Source: Adiantum capillus-veneris
Lineage: Eukaryota > Streptophyta > Polypodiopsida > Polypodiales > Pteridaceae
NCBI GenBank assembly: GCA_014529385.2
Contig: CM043953.1
Span: 85,260,342 to 85,324,341 of the forward strand
Direction: 5' to 3'
Length of the DNA: 64,000 nt
In this document: in pieces, positions 41,235 to 53,178 of the stretch
How the letters are laid out: each line of letters opens with the position of its first letter
Position numbering within the stretch: position 1 is the first letter of the stretch
Position numbers and translations under genes: made by a program
The notes under the pieces: model-generated
The model's database searches: none
What the model was told of the DNA's origin: nothing
Seen by the model: only the letters and a program-made list of their open reading frames with translations

Positions 41235-41600
41235 GTTCAACAATGATTTTTTGATCTTGGAGAGTATATTTCTTGTAATGGGATGAAACACTCATTACAT
41301 ATTTACCATCCTCTTCTGTGGTTTCCATTTTAGTTATATATATCTCCTTTAGAGTTTTTTTCAACTCTTGATACTTCTTTTTTTTCTAGACTCGTGTCAT
41401 GGCTGACTCCTTGTCCTGTTTTTTTGGCTTTGCTTGAGTATCCTTCCTCATTTTTCTTGATGTTTTTGACATTTTTTTATTTTCATTTGAAGGATATCTG
41501 CTAGTGATTTTATTCTTGACAGAATCATGTGCATCTATCTGCATCAAGAACTGTGTTCTACTGGAGATCAATGTCATAGGTCTAGCTTTCACATTTCTTG
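41230..41600 (-). pseudogene. pol: Element B pol N-terminus
   Basis: The minus-strand frame K-K-Y-Q-E-L-K-K-T-L-K-E then M-E-T-T-E-E-D-G-K-Y-V-M-S...K-I-I-V-E-Q-P is open for about 50 codons up to the element A boundary. Joined across one AACCT it continues as V-R-E-L-R-K-(stop)-G-E-S-Y-E-G at 11002 onward, in the same frame as the pre-RT region of element B. It aligns with the K-V-V-Y-T-K-A-Q-R region of element C pol. Confidence 0.7.
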
Positions 41601-42084
41601 TGTCTCTTCTTCGTCTATACCATTTCTGTTTCTCGATTTTTGGTTTGGAAAGTCAGAAAACTTTTCCTCCCGTCCTTTCATGAGTAGCTTAGCTCCACGT
41701 GTTCTTTTTCCGACCCCAATCTTTTGAGGTAGTGATTGTTCTTCTAACTCATCTGTTGCATCGTAGTAGAGGTCTAAAAGACCTGTTGAGCTTTCATTAA
41801 GCCCTTGGGTTCCTCAATTTCATCTTCAATGTAGAGGGTTGATATCATTTAGATGGGAATTATGTCATAGCCGTCCTCATTGTAAAATCGAGTAGGCATA
41901 GACATATTCAAACATACATCCATTGTCACTAAAACTTGAGTCCACTCAAATGGCTCAAACAAATGTTCTGGGAAGGGTTTAGGTACATAGGCTTCGTCTG
42001 TGCAATCCCTTTCTAAGATACATTTTTCTCGTTTTAAACTCTCATTTTTTGAAGCTCCACACATCCAAATAGGAGTGTATTTGT
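41601..42084 (-). pseudogene. Element B segment between AP1 and pol, decayed
   Basis: Holds an 80-codon frame (42088-41849) and basic K-R-rich fragments. By position this is the variable linker between the protease domain and pol. No domain is recognised. Confidence 0.45.
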
Positions 42085-42913
42085 TCAACCAAGATGGAAG
42101 CTTAGTTTTAGCAAAGAGACTGAATCGAACTCTTGTATGGGCATTTTCATAACATCTCTATAAGTGTGATCTTTTAGATTAACCCTTGTTAAAGATCCCA
42201 CTTGCTTCAAGTACAGATAATTGTTTCTCCAATCTTGGATAAGTTGTACCTGGCACATGAAAGGTCTTTCCAATATGATTTCGTAATTGAGTTTTTTCCC
42301 AAAGTCTAATATGGCAAAAGTGTGTTGATATTCAATCCGACAGGAATTAACTATCACTTTTTCAAGCTGTCCTAATGGTCTTTCAATGTGTCCCATCAGC
42401 CAATTGCAATTTCATTTGAGTTTGGCTAATGGCTGGTTGTCCCTAGGATTCACATACTGCTTTTGTGGCTATGGCTATGCCTACCCCACTATCCAGTATT
42501 TCCATGGTTTCAATGCCATTATATTTCACTAGAAGGGTGGTGTTTCCTTCTTCCCCTTCGTAGTATTCTCTAACTTTTTTCATTGGAACAAATTGAGTCT
42601 CTTTGTTGTCCATTTCGTGTTTCAAATTTTTTACAATGAGCCCCGTTATCCCCACCTTATCAAGGGCTTTCTGTAGATCGTTCCATAAATATGGTCTAAT
42701 TTTTAACAATTCTCCCAAAGTAAGAGTGCATTGAATGGGTGTAGACATGATTGAATGGATGTTGTCTACTTCTAGGGTCTGTTCCGCTCTTTTGACTTGA
42801 GTGGTCTTACACACTATGGATTCATCTTTGTTATCTTTCAAGTAAGAGGGTAATGATTTCAAGGTCAATGGTTTAGACAATCCTGAAGCTTCAAATCCGC
42901 AATCCCCATACAA
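42085..42913 (-). pseudogene. Element B AP1 protease-like domain
   Basis: The first frame (42913-42443) ends with E-I-L-D-S-G-V-G-I-A-I-A, equivalent to I-L-D-G-G-A-G-V-S-I-V in element C, and keeps the acidic residue followed by S-G. The next frame (42396-42085) carries the domain end: A-I-L-D-F-G-K...E-I-I-L-E-R-P-F-M...I-Q-D-W, matching I-L-G-R-P-F-M of C. At least one stop or frameshift separates the two. Confidence 0.75.
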
Positions 42914-43680
42914 GGATTATACATCCATGTCCATATCAGGAGGTAGGTTGTCTAACCAAACTTCCTCTTTAGGAGTTGACTTTAGAGTTAGTCTCCCATC
43001 ATTGATCTCTCTAACTTTTCCATAAGTGTCCTGGGCAGTCTTCCTCTACAAATGAAATTCCATCTAAGGCCTCTTCACTGTTTGGCACTATAAGTTCTGG
43101 CTCTTTTGTTTCAAGGTGGGATTCCACCACCACTTCATATTTTTCTTGATTGTCTTTTACCACAAGCTCCTTAGGTTTTGCCATACTTTCGAGCTTGGAT
43201 TTTTGTTTTTTCAGCATTTCTCCGTGATTCTTATCAAATCTTGATAAGCTTCAAGCTTAGCTGCTTCCATGTCTAGAGAAGAATAGTTTTTCCATTTGTT
43301 TTTCATGTTTTGGCCTGCTTTAAGTCCTACTTGGTAGGCTTTGAAGGCTACATTAATAGGCTAAAAAAATTTATCAACCAAAATTGATCCTTCCGATTTC
43401 ACGATGGTTTCCTTGATTTTCTTCCAGTTTTCCTGGAATAGTTGGTTTGCTTTCTCCTTGATTTCAGCCCGTTGTTTTTGTTCTCTCATCTCATACCTTT
43501 TGCGTCTACTTCTTTTGGTATTTTGAGAGGCAATTTTTGTATTCTATGAATCATCAGAGGAGTTATGTTTCTTTTTCTTAGCCTGGGATCTAGTGACTAC
43601 CTTAATTGGAACAATCAGTTCACTCTCAGATGAGCTACTAGGTATCACTTAGACTACGTTTACTATTGTTTTACCCTTGT
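42914..43680 (-). pseudogene. Element B gag-AP1 linker region, decayed
   Basis: Charged, K/E-rich broken frames (for example 43217-43011) between the gag C-terminus and AP1. The position corresponds to the low-complexity first half of the element C protease ORF. No domain is seen. Confidence 0.5.
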
Positions 43681-44740
43681 TTAAAGGATTTTTAGGACAA
43701 TCTTCTGGGAATTTTCCTCCCTTTTTGCAACATTGTATGCAATAAGCTTCAACTGGCTTGAGGTTTTTGTCAGGCTTTGGGCATTCATTTTTCCAATGAC
43801 CATCTGCTCACAGTTATGACCATTTCCTGTTCTTGGCTTAATCATGGGTCTTACCATAGGAGCACCTTGATTCACTACATAATACATTGGTGCAAGCTCT
43901 GGTGGAGCATAAGTCACAGGTTCTCTTAGTGATGGTGGATGTGCATTATACAAATCTCCTTCTACCATTACTGTAGATGGATTAGGCTCAACATAGGGTG
44001 TAATAGGCACTAGTTCTTTTTCATCTATGACTCCCTCTAAGTGCATGTACTCTATAGGCACTGCATTATGTCCTGGATACGGAGGTTCTTGACCCAACAC
44101 AGATTGAGGTCTTTCTATACCCATAGGTAGTATTTGAGCTGGTGCCATGCTAGGTTGGTATCTGTACATGGGTTGTCCTTGTGGTCTCATGGGCATGTAC
44201 TGAACATTCCCATCATACTTTGGTCGCTAGTAGCACTCATTGGTCTCATGGTTGGTCCATTTATCCTCAATTACACACAATTTTTGTAGTCTAATTATTG
44301 GTTGTCCCTGTTGAGGTATCCCTTGCCCTGGTCCCCTCATAGGGGCTTTTTGCATGTTATTCATCATGTCATTCATCCTTTTGAGCATGTCTTCTATGGC
44401 TAAAAGTGGTGTTGCAATAGTCGTTCCCACTTGTGTTGGTTTAGTGGATACTGTTTTCTCACTTTGGTTATCCTTAGGGACATCTTCTTCGTTGAAAATA
44501 TCACAATTGTCTCCTAAGTCAATAGCATCTAACACACACTCTTCTAGGGTGGTATGCTTCTTGCTATAGAGTATAGCATGAAGTTCTTTATTTAGCAGTC
44601 CCTCTAGAAACAATGATACTAATCGTTCTTCTGCAGGTATCTCTAGCCATGGGCATCTAGCAATGTATTGTTTCATTCAAGTTGCACAATCCCTAACAAA
44701 ATCGCTGTAGATTTGAGCTATCGTATTGTGTTTGATCCCT
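43681..44740 (-). pseudogene. gag: Element B gag, C-terminal part
   Basis: V-R-D-C-A...M-K-Q-Y-I-A-R-C-P through L-F-L-E-G-L-L-N-K-E-L and L-D-A-I-D-L-G-D-N matches the end of the element C gag fold. One in-frame TAG separates this frame (44676-44227) from a proline-rich frame (44196-43681). Near 43800-43690 another frame shows G-H-W-K-N-E-C-P and C-I-Q-C-C-K-K-G, remains of zinc knuckles. Gag similarity stops abruptly near 44740; the N-terminal half is missing. Confidence 0.78.
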
Positions 44741-45235
44741 GTTTTGGAACCGGTTATGTCTTTTGTTTTTGTAGGACTATCGATATCTGGACATAGTGCA
44801 TTCCCAACTTGTGGACCCTCACTCGACAGAGAGACCCGCTCTAATTGGTAAGGTGATCTACCCCAATAACCATCACTTCTTGCCGCCCACACATCGATCT
44901 TATGCTCCACCGTGCAATGGGATGGAGCCACTCCATTAGACCATGGCTGATTGAGCAAGACATTGGAACGAGCATCACAACACATTGCCTCCTCCCAATG
45001 ATCCACCTAGGGGTATGTCTAGGTACTCTATTTTCTTATCACTACCCTATTGGGCTTCATTGAAAAGGCCGGCCGGGGCATGCCTTTGGCGTCTTTCTTT
45101 CATTCATGTTTCCATCGCGTGACTTGGCCGTCTCCTTCCTATGTCGATGGCGTTGATGTCGAATTCGTTTGTTTTATCTTACCTTTTGTGGGTGTATATG
45201 GTGTGCGTGTGCTATGTGTTTATGAGTGTGCACGT
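44741..45235. other. Unassigned sequence between element B gag and element D
   Basis: About 500 bp with no gene I can support. A 109-codon minus frame (45006-44677) runs into gag but its first 85 residues have no gag similarity. The last 80 bp is a TG/CA-rich tract that continues at 61679 beyond element D. Confidence 0.5.
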
Positions 45236-46475
45236 TGTTAGCGTGAAAATGACAAGGAAAACAAGCGTCTCTATAGCTCTGCATGAGTCACACCATTGGA
45301 AAGAAACCCTGTATGACGGTAGAAAACACCAAAGTCGAACACCTGTGAAGATGGGTGAGAAACAACTCTAACTCAAACTATGACTAAAATTTTAGAAAAC
45401 CGAAACTCTGAATACAAATATTGTGTCGTGAGGATCTCCGTAGAGCATCCATATGCTTGATTCTGATAACCGACGAGAAAGTTACAAGCTTTTGAAGATG
45501 GAAGGTCTCTCAAAAGCTCCAAAAAACAAGTCTCTGTAAGCAAAAAAAGGATGTGCAGGAAAATACAGCTATTAAAGGGGATTTTTTTGGTTCTTATCCC
45601 AAGGGATTTTCTCTCTCTTCTTAGCCGACTTCATTTCTCTCTTTAGTCACCTTTTTATTGGTCCATTTTTTGCCTTTTTTGGGTCAAAAATGAGCTATCG
45701 GCCACTTCTTGACCAAGGCAAGTGGGGAAAGGGGATGTCTGGTGGACCAAAAAGGTGGCCAAGCACCTGGGCAGCTGGTGTGGACTGAAAATGGCGCCCC
45801 CTCTCTCCCCCAAAGTCCACGAGCCCTCAGAAGCAAGGCCAAGAAGCTCCATTAGCTCTTTTGATACACCATTAGGGGTACCCACTCCCCTCCTTATACC
45901 CTCCACATGCTCCCCCCCATGTGGGGTTATTCCATTGCCACATGGAACCATCCTCCCATCTTCCCCAACTTCCCCATGTCCAAACCTGAAATTTTTGTTT
46001 TGCCCCTAACTTGAGCCATTTTCTCGGAGGCGTAGCGGGTGACCCCGACCACTAAATGTAGCGCTATAAAGCATGGCTTGGAGCTTATTACCCCAGCTAA
46101 CTCCAGAAATTTCTAAACATACTATTTCTAAAAAAAACCATCAAGTCGGCCCACTTGCTGTCTTCCCACGTGCATCCACCGTCACTTTTTAAGTGAAAAA
46201 CCATCCACTTTGAGTGCGTGTAACTCATGATGTCGGAGTCTGATATGCAAGCTATCAAGCACGGCTAGAAATGCTCATTAAAAACTATTTTTTGAAAGCT
46301 CGACCAACCCAAAACTCAACCAATAGCTTGACCAAAACTAAGCCTTTGTACAAGGTTTTTTACACGGACACTTTCAAAGCTGGAAGCACTATGTACATAT
46401 ATATACATGAGGGTGGTCAGCAAGTTTTTTTGGCATCATTTATGGATATTGTACTCATCCAAAAAATGCATGACA
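45236..46475 (-). repeat. Element D 3' LTR (LTR-D)
   Basis: Minus strand starts TGTCATGC and ends CACGCTAACA. It matches 60356-61674 along its length. The right limit is uncertain by about 10 bp because the purine tract is offset. Confidence 0.85.
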
Positions 46476-46484
46476 TAACTTGTC

Positions 46485-46500
46485 AACCCCCCCTGGCCTG
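46485..46500 (-). promoter_or_regulatory. Element D polypurine tract
   Basis: Minus strand CAGGCCAGGGGGGGTT, about 10 nt from the inferred LTR start, unusually far; either the LTR end or the tract has changed. Confidence 0.55.
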
Positions 46501-46505
46501 CTTGA

Positions 46506-46853
46506 TCATTCATGACAAGCAGAGGTCCCCAGGGTGAACAATTGATGCAGCTCATCCCCAGAAACCTCATCCACCTTTTGTGGCGCATTCACACTCTTTG
46601 TTTGCATTGATAGCATCTCATCTGTCACAATAGTCATCAGCCGTGCTAAATACTTCTTAAGTCTATAACCATTAACACGGTAGCTATGTAGTGTACCATC
46701 TAAATCAGCCAGCTGATATGTCCCATTATCAAACTTGTTTACAACAGTAAAAGGACCCTCCCACTTGATCTGAAACTTCTTTTGAAAAGTGTGGTCCAAT
46801 TTACTATTGTATCGCAAAACAAGATCTCTTTTCTCAATTCCCTTATCTTTCAT
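46506..46853 (-). pseudogene. pol: Element D pol: integrase C-terminal domain
   Basis: R-D-L-V-L-R-Y, K-F-Q-I-K-W-E-G-P-F-T-V and G-T-Y-Q-L-A-D-L-D-G are the usual C-terminal motifs of gypsy integrase. The frame is open for 115 codons; the upstream junction is a stop at about 46872. Confidence 0.83.
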
Positions 46854-46871
46854 GCAATTGTTAGCTCTTTT

Positions 46872-47662
46872 CTAGGCTTTTTTACATATTTCTTGATAGT
46901 AATCCAAGGCAAAAAGCCTGTCTAGCTGCAGACATTGTAAATCTAATAATCTTTGTTGCGAAGCATCTTGTTGCTCTTCATCTTGCAATGACAAAAACTT
47001 GAGTGCAGGGATTTCCACTTCAATAGGCATCAAGGCTTCTTTGCCATAAACCAAGTGATATGGTGAGAATCCCGTGCTAGTTTTTATTGCCGGTCTATAT
47101 GCCCATAACGCACAAGGAAACTCTGAGTCCCAATTTTTGGTATGTGTTAAAGTCATTTTTGTAAGAATCTTCACCAATTCCCCATTAAACCTCTTATTAA
47201 GTCCATTGCACTGCGGATAATAAGGGGTGCTATATTTATGCTCTATGCCAATCTTCTTGCATAAGAAATCAAACATTTCACCTCTAAACCCTAGCCCTCT
47301 GTCAGACAGAAACTCCAATGGCACCCCAAACTTGCAACATATGTGCTTGTACACAAATTTTCCCATCTCCTTTGCTGGTAATTTGTTTGACAGCCTTTGG
47401 CCTCTGCCCAACATGATAAATAATCCACCGCTGTCAAAATATACACATTCCTCTTACTTGAAGTGGGTAATGGCCCAATAGCATCGAGGCCCCATTTTTC
47501 AAACACCTCATTAGCCAGGATTGTCTTTCGCAGCTCAGGTTTAAGAACCCTTTTTCCCATATTTTGACAAGCCAAGCAAGATTTACACCAGTGATTGACA
47601 TCCAGTTGAATACTAGGCCAAACATAGCCTTCTTGCAAGATCTTGTGAAGCATAATCTTCAT
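46872..47662 (-). pseudogene. pol: Element D pol: integrase zinc finger and core
   Basis: The zinc-finger end reads W-C-K-S-C-L-A-C-Q. The core has W-G-L-D-A-I-G-P and F-L-S-D-R-G-L-G-F (both Asp), but the Glu motif reads N-G-L-N-K-R-F-N, in place of a form such as N-G-L-V-E-R-F-N, so the catalytic Glu is lost. A frameshift near 47380 separates the two halves. Confidence 0.85.
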
Positions 47663-47674
47663 AGCAAAATGACC

Positions 47675-48795
47675 TTAGCAAGACCCTTCATGGTTTTCTT
47701 CTAAAATTTTGTAAATCTCCTCCTTCCAAGGCACATGACGCAACACCAGATCACTTCCTTTCATGTAAAGCATATCACCAATCATTTTGTAATTCCTTGC
47801 TCTTCTCATAAAAGCATACTTTTTAGATGAAAGCAAATCTTCAGGCAAGAGACCAGTCAAGAAATCCACCTCTTTTGACAACACCTCTCTTCCATGATAC
47901 AAAGGGGCATTCGCTTTCGACACAAACACACAAGTAATCATTGCTTGCGCGGCCTCATGCGCTTCTTCATTTTGAGTCCTTTCGACATGCTGCAAGCTCC
48001 ATGCCTCAAACTTTTTGAGTAGCAATTTCACTTTGAAGCATAGATTCTTCAGTCTAGGATTCTTATTCTTCCATACTCCCAACACTTGCTTTACCAATAA
48101 CAATGCATCACCTTTGATTTGCAAACGTTTGATTCCCAATTGTAGACAAATGTGTAACCCGCCTTCAAGAGACATATACTCTGCTTCATTATTACTCTTT
48201 GCATTGAGTTTTAACCCTTGCTTCCTTACAAGATTTCCATGCGCATCATAAATAACAACCCCACCAAAAGCAGCATCATGACTTCTTCGATAAGAGCCAT
48301 CAAAATGTAGCAGTGAAGCATTTGATATAGCAGGGGTTTCCAATTTTTTCCTTTGCACCACCTCCTCTTTAACCAAAACACGAGTCTCTTTATAAGTGAG
48401 TAAGTCTGCCAAAGTAGCTCGAGTACTCTCTTCCACTAGAAAAGTGAATTGGAACTCTTGCATCTCAATAACCCATTTCATCACTGCCTTTGATATATTT
48501 GAGTTATTGAACAATTGAGGAAGCAATGAAAAACTGGTGAGAAAGGTGAACAGTTTTTGCAACAAGTCATGTCTAAACCGTCTACACACATAGACCATGC
48601 TAATCATCACCAATTCAACCTCTGAGTACTCTCTTTCATGAGGAGTTTTCACCCTGCTAGCATAATAAACAGGCTTCATATACTAAGACTCTTTCCCTCT
48701 TCGCAACAACATAGCCCCAATAGAATCTTCTCCAACTAACGGGTTAACATAAGACTCCTTCTCCCAATCAGGGGCCTACATAACAAGTAAGGTGC
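47675..48795 (-). pseudogene. pol: Element D pol: RNase H plus second, archaeal-type RNase H
   Basis: The normal RNase H runs from S-I-G-A-M-L near 48735 through K-P-V-Y-Y-A-S-R and E-Y-S-E-V-E-L. The second domain begins at about 48325: L-H-F-D-G-S-Y...G-G-V-V-I-Y, then N-N-E-A-E-Y-M-S-L and I-K-G-D-A-L-L-L-V, giving D, E and D. The fourth site, usually A-D-A-L-A, reads A-H-E-A-A. Two stops lie upstream of 48679. This double RNase H is the main evidence for a Tat-type element. Confidence 0.85.
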
Positions 48796-49816
48796 TCAAC
48801 CGTCTTCTTTAACTTTGTCAAAAACATCCTCACAATCACGTGTCCACTCCAAAGGATCATTTTTTACCACTTTCTGCAAAGGATACAATAGTTGTGATGC
48901 CAAAAGTATGAAATGAGACAGATATTTGACCTTCTGAATGAAAGTAGCCAATTGTCTTGTATCCTTTGGGGATGACAACAATAGCAAAGCTTCTACTTTC
49001 CCTGGATCTGCTTCAATTCCATTTTCAGAGATCATATGCTCAAGAAGCTTCACCCTTGGTTGTGCCAAATGACATTTTTTAGGGTTTAACTGACCCCCGC
49101 ATTCATCATATCTTTCAAAAGTCATCTCAAGCTTTTGAACATGCTCCTTGTGTGAGCTGTACACACAAAAATCATATGTGAACCCTTTGACAAACTTCCC
49201 AAGGAATGGGGTAAGAACCCAATCTAGATACCTTTCTCTCAAAAGCCCCAGGCTCATTTGTCAACCCAAAGGGAAGGCAACGAAAGTAAAAACAACCCCA
49301 TGGAGTGATAAAAATAGTCTTCTTTTGATCTTCAGGAGCAAGGATAAGCTGAAAGTATCCTGAAGAACCATCACAGATGCTATACCTTTCAAAACCAGCC
49401 ACTGTATCCAAGATTTGATCAATGAAAGGCAACGGGTAAGGATCCTTTTTGGTCACTGCATTTAATGGCTTATAATCAACACAAACTCTCCAATGCCCAT
49501 CCTTCTTGGGAGTGACCACTACAGGGCTGACCCACTCAGTATTATCTACTGGAACAATAAACCCTGCATTCAAAAGCTTATCCACTTCTTCTTTTAAATC
49601 ATTCATTTGTTCCTTACCCATTCTTCTTAGTTTCTGTCTCACTGGCTTTTCTCCTTCTATCAACTCAATCTTCACTGGGTCCCCAACAAAACCCCTTATT
49701 TCTTGATATGATGTAATGAAAAGATTTGGAAACTTGTCGAGCATCTTCACGTATTCTGCCCTTTCTTTTTGTGACAAATCTGTACTTAGCATATTTTGAA
49801 CAAGTCCTTTCTTCAC
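48796..49816 (-). pseudogene. pol: Element D pol: reverse transcriptase
   Basis: W-V-S-P-V-V-V-T-P-K-K-D-G, C-V-D-Y-K-P-L-N, C-D-G-S-S-G-Y-F-Q and F-G-L-T-N-E-P-G-A-F are RT motifs in order. A frameshift near 49250 precedes the catalytic box, which reads T-Y-D-F in place of Y-V-D-D. A region upstream to 49817 is acidic (S-T-D-E-G-E-V) and joins, across element E, with the acidic tail after the protease domain. Confidence 0.87.
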
Positions 49817-49974
49817 TGATAGCTCCTACTTGGGCTGCATTAACTCTTCAAGCTGCTCCAATCGACTTGACGCATTTATATCCTCTGAAATCTACAGCAC
49901 TTCACCATCTTCTTTCTCCTCTTCATTTAGTAACAAAAAGGACACTTCACCCTCGTCAGTGGAACTCAAAGTAG
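49817..49974 (-). pseudogene. Element D pol: acidic linker before RT
   Basis: S-S-T-D-E-G-E-V-S-F-L-L-L-N-E-E-E-K-E-D, with stops, links the protease side (58181 onward) to RT once element E is removed. Confidence 0.65.
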
Positions 49975-51542
49975 TGAGGCGGTCCGGGGCGGGCAACAAG
50001 AGAGGCGATCTCTAAACACCTCTCAAGGCTCCCGTGCTGCTCAATTAAGGCTTGGACAACCACAAGCACAACAAAACAACAAACCCACAACCAAACCCAA
50101 ACAAGATAGGGGCACCACCTAGTTATGGTATGCAAACTAGGACGCAAGAGATTTTTTTCCAAACAATATGATACACCACAAAACACACACACAAGCAACC
50201 TCACACCAAGACACACACAAAATGGACTAGAGAGAGCTAGAGCAAAGGGAAGAGAGAGAGGAATGGATCTTGCGTAATACCTTATTTGTGACTTGCAAAT
50301 GGAGATGGTTCGTTATGATGCTATCGTAGAACTTGTACAAAACTAACTCAATGCTTAGTGATTGCTAAACATTGCCAAAATACACACTGTCTTAGGGTGT
50401 GGGAGACCTCTCACCACAATACCCTCTTACAATGGACACAAATTTGGCAATGAAAACACACTAAACACTTTCTAAAAACAAGATCAACAGATAGAAACTC
50501 AAAATACACAAGTCACCTTGAATTCACCAAACCGTATTGCACAAATGGAAGGACGAAGATTTGAACGTCGAATCACGCCTTTGATTCACCAAACCTCGAT
50601 TTATTGATGATGGAGGAACATATACAATAGTGGTTTTGAGATTTGTGGAACTCACGCTCTCTCACTTGCAATGTGTAGCTTAAAAGCTTCTCTCACACCA
50701 AGAGTGAAGCTCACAAGTGGTTGCTACACCTAAGTCTCTCCTCATGCATACAGTGTTGGGGTATGTAAGATATTGGAGGTTATTTTACAAGAAGGAGAGG
50801 GGCATATTTATAGGTTGAAGACCCCTCATTAAGATTATTGGAAATCCTAATTTACAAGCTAACAAATCAGGATTATGATTTTTTTGAATATCAAAACATT
50901 GCGGGCCTTCTTTGTCTGCTTGAGTCATGCATGTGGGCTCAAAAGAGAGAATTATTGATGGTAGATAAGGTGAAAGTAGAGTTTTAAGGAAGGAGGGAGA
51001 GAGGGAGAGAGTTACTATGCACATGTCTTGAGGTGAGGTGTCTTTTATGGTTAGGTCAATGGCTATTTTGTGTTAGTATGTTAGTGGTTAGTGTTAGTAA
51101 TCACTAGAAGGTTAATGATATATTTACAATGGGTAGAATGGGGTGGATGGTTGAAGTAAGATGGTTGAATGAAGTGAGGAAATCCTTGTGATGATGAAGC
51201 TTGAAGAAGGACTTACTTGTGTAGGTTCCCAAAATGACTATCGATCATCCTCTTCTTCTTCTCTTCTTTATACCACCACCGCCAAGGTTGATTATTGCGA
51301 TGAAAATGGTAATTTGGTTGATGAGATCTCTTGATTTGCAGAGGCTAATCATGGTTTACATGCAGAATTTTATGTATATAGAGAAGGGGTAAGACGGAAT
51401 TGTACTTTGGAAGAGAGGCATAGAGATGGTGTATGTACATGTGGAGCTCATATGAGAGCTATGGGAGTAAGAGGGGAGGTTAATGGTGAAGAAGGTGAGA
51501 GAAACCATTGAAGGTGTAGTTTTGAGTGAGGGATTGAGAGGA

Positions 51543-51603
<61 letters not shown>

Positions 51604-52657
51604 AGTGTGGAAAGAGGTGAGAGAAGACTATGGGCTACTTGTGAGAAAAGTGGGCAGACTGGGGTCCACTCAAAAAATCCTAGCTCACCAGTGGTTGCTC
51701 CAAAAATCACCAACATTTTTGAGATGATTACTCAGCTCTTGCTTCACATTTTATCTTTTTACCACTTCTTCAAATTCAGAGTGGAGATGGATATTAAAAA
51801 TCCCACCAAAAGACCTGTTTTTTCTTCACAAAAAGTCTTCAGTGGCCCCCCTATTGTTGAATTTGCATATGGCTCCAAAGGGGAGCCCCTCCTTGCATGA
51901 GAGCATGACATAATTGATTCCTAGGGGTTAGAAAATGTGCATGGTTGTGGATTATGCACAAATATAATACATAAATATGATGAAAAAAGATAGGCTAGTA
52001 TATATAAACAATTTATGGAATCTAGAATAGTGTGGGCTATAAATATATAAAAAATAAATATATGAAAATATAGGGAATCAAATGAGGAGGCCCTCATTTA
52101 TTTTATTGATGTATATTTATTTACAAGAGGTAAGAAATAATACCTATAAGAAATAGGAATTTAGTGAAAGGCAATGACTGATGGTGGAAAGTATTTTTGA
52201 GGTTTTTTCTTAGGAGTGGATTCACACCAAAAATAAGAGAATCTTGTATGAAGATATTTTTATAAAGAATAAAGAGCATGCAAAATGGTAAGAAAATTGT
52301 GGTAATGGTGAGTCAATGTACATAGCATACATAGACAAATAACACACACCTAGGTAGAAATATTTAAATAAATACCAAAATAATTATGAAAATTCCTTAT
52401 ATTTAGGCCCTATATACAATGAAATATTTATACACAAATGGGCCATAATATATCTTATTTTTTAATTTTTAAAATTTTTTGGATCAACTAGCCCAATGAC
52501 TAGCTAACTGAGGGTTTTAACAAGATATGGGAAAAGCCCCCTAACTCACGCACGCCTATGTATAATGAAAGGTAAGAATGGCCACAATGTTTAGTTGATT
52601 TTGGTAGGATGGGGTAACTCACTATGGCAATTACGGAGAGCCGAAAAACAGCTATCA
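49975..52657 (-). repeat. Element E 3' LTR (LTR-E)
   Basis: 2.7 kb. Minus strand TGATAGCTG to CCGCCTCA. TATA-like box near 50814-50823. It contains a (TG)n run at 51544-51600. It matches 55523-58180 closely. Confidence 0.87.
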
Positions 52658-53178
52658 TTAGCACTACTATCTGAATCCTCTGAACTTCCATCACTGGTGA
52701 TTTCAGATTCATCATCTTCAGACACCTCTTCTAATGCCAGACAACATCACCAACAGCTCTTAACCAAGGTCGTCCCAATATGAGAGGAAAAGCTCCTAAA
52801 CCTGCTGGCATAACGTAAAAGTTCACCATAACTTTCACTTAAAACACATCAATCTCCACCTTTGACTAGTCCCAAACACTTAACTTTGGCATGATTTGCT
52901 AGTAGAATGCTGAACCCAGAGCTTCCAGACATGATCAAGCCAAGTCTCTCGACACATGACTGTGTGATCACACAAAGTTGCACACCTCCATCAATGTAGG
53001 CCTCTCCCATGCCCACACCTTTGTGCCAAGCGTTCACCATAGCAAAGATGTCGGGTAACTCGTCTAGAGACAACACTCTCACATGACCACGCTTCGGCTC
53101 TTTTTCAATAGGATTCACTAATAACGACTTCCACTGCCTCTTGAATCTGGGTACCATGTTCATCAACTGTCCAAAAGT
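52658..53178 (-). pseudogene. Duplicated element D protease segment inside element E
   Basis: Contains A-Y-I-D-G-G-V-Q-L-C-V-I-T-Q and matches 58181-58782 except for a deletion of about 80 bp near 52741 and scattered substitutions. Its left end meets LTR-E at the same base as the copy outside the 5' LTR does. Its right end stops at CCAAAAGT, after which gag of element E begins. Confidence 0.8.

Noticed and set aside
45655-46009. Open frames of about 95 codons in LTR-D (and at 60817-61216)
   Set aside because: Low-complexity proline/serine-rich frames in a non-coding LTR; repeated only by LTR duplication.
51545-51727. Open frames of alternating C-V residues
   Set aside because: They are translations of the (TG)n microsatellite and not genes.
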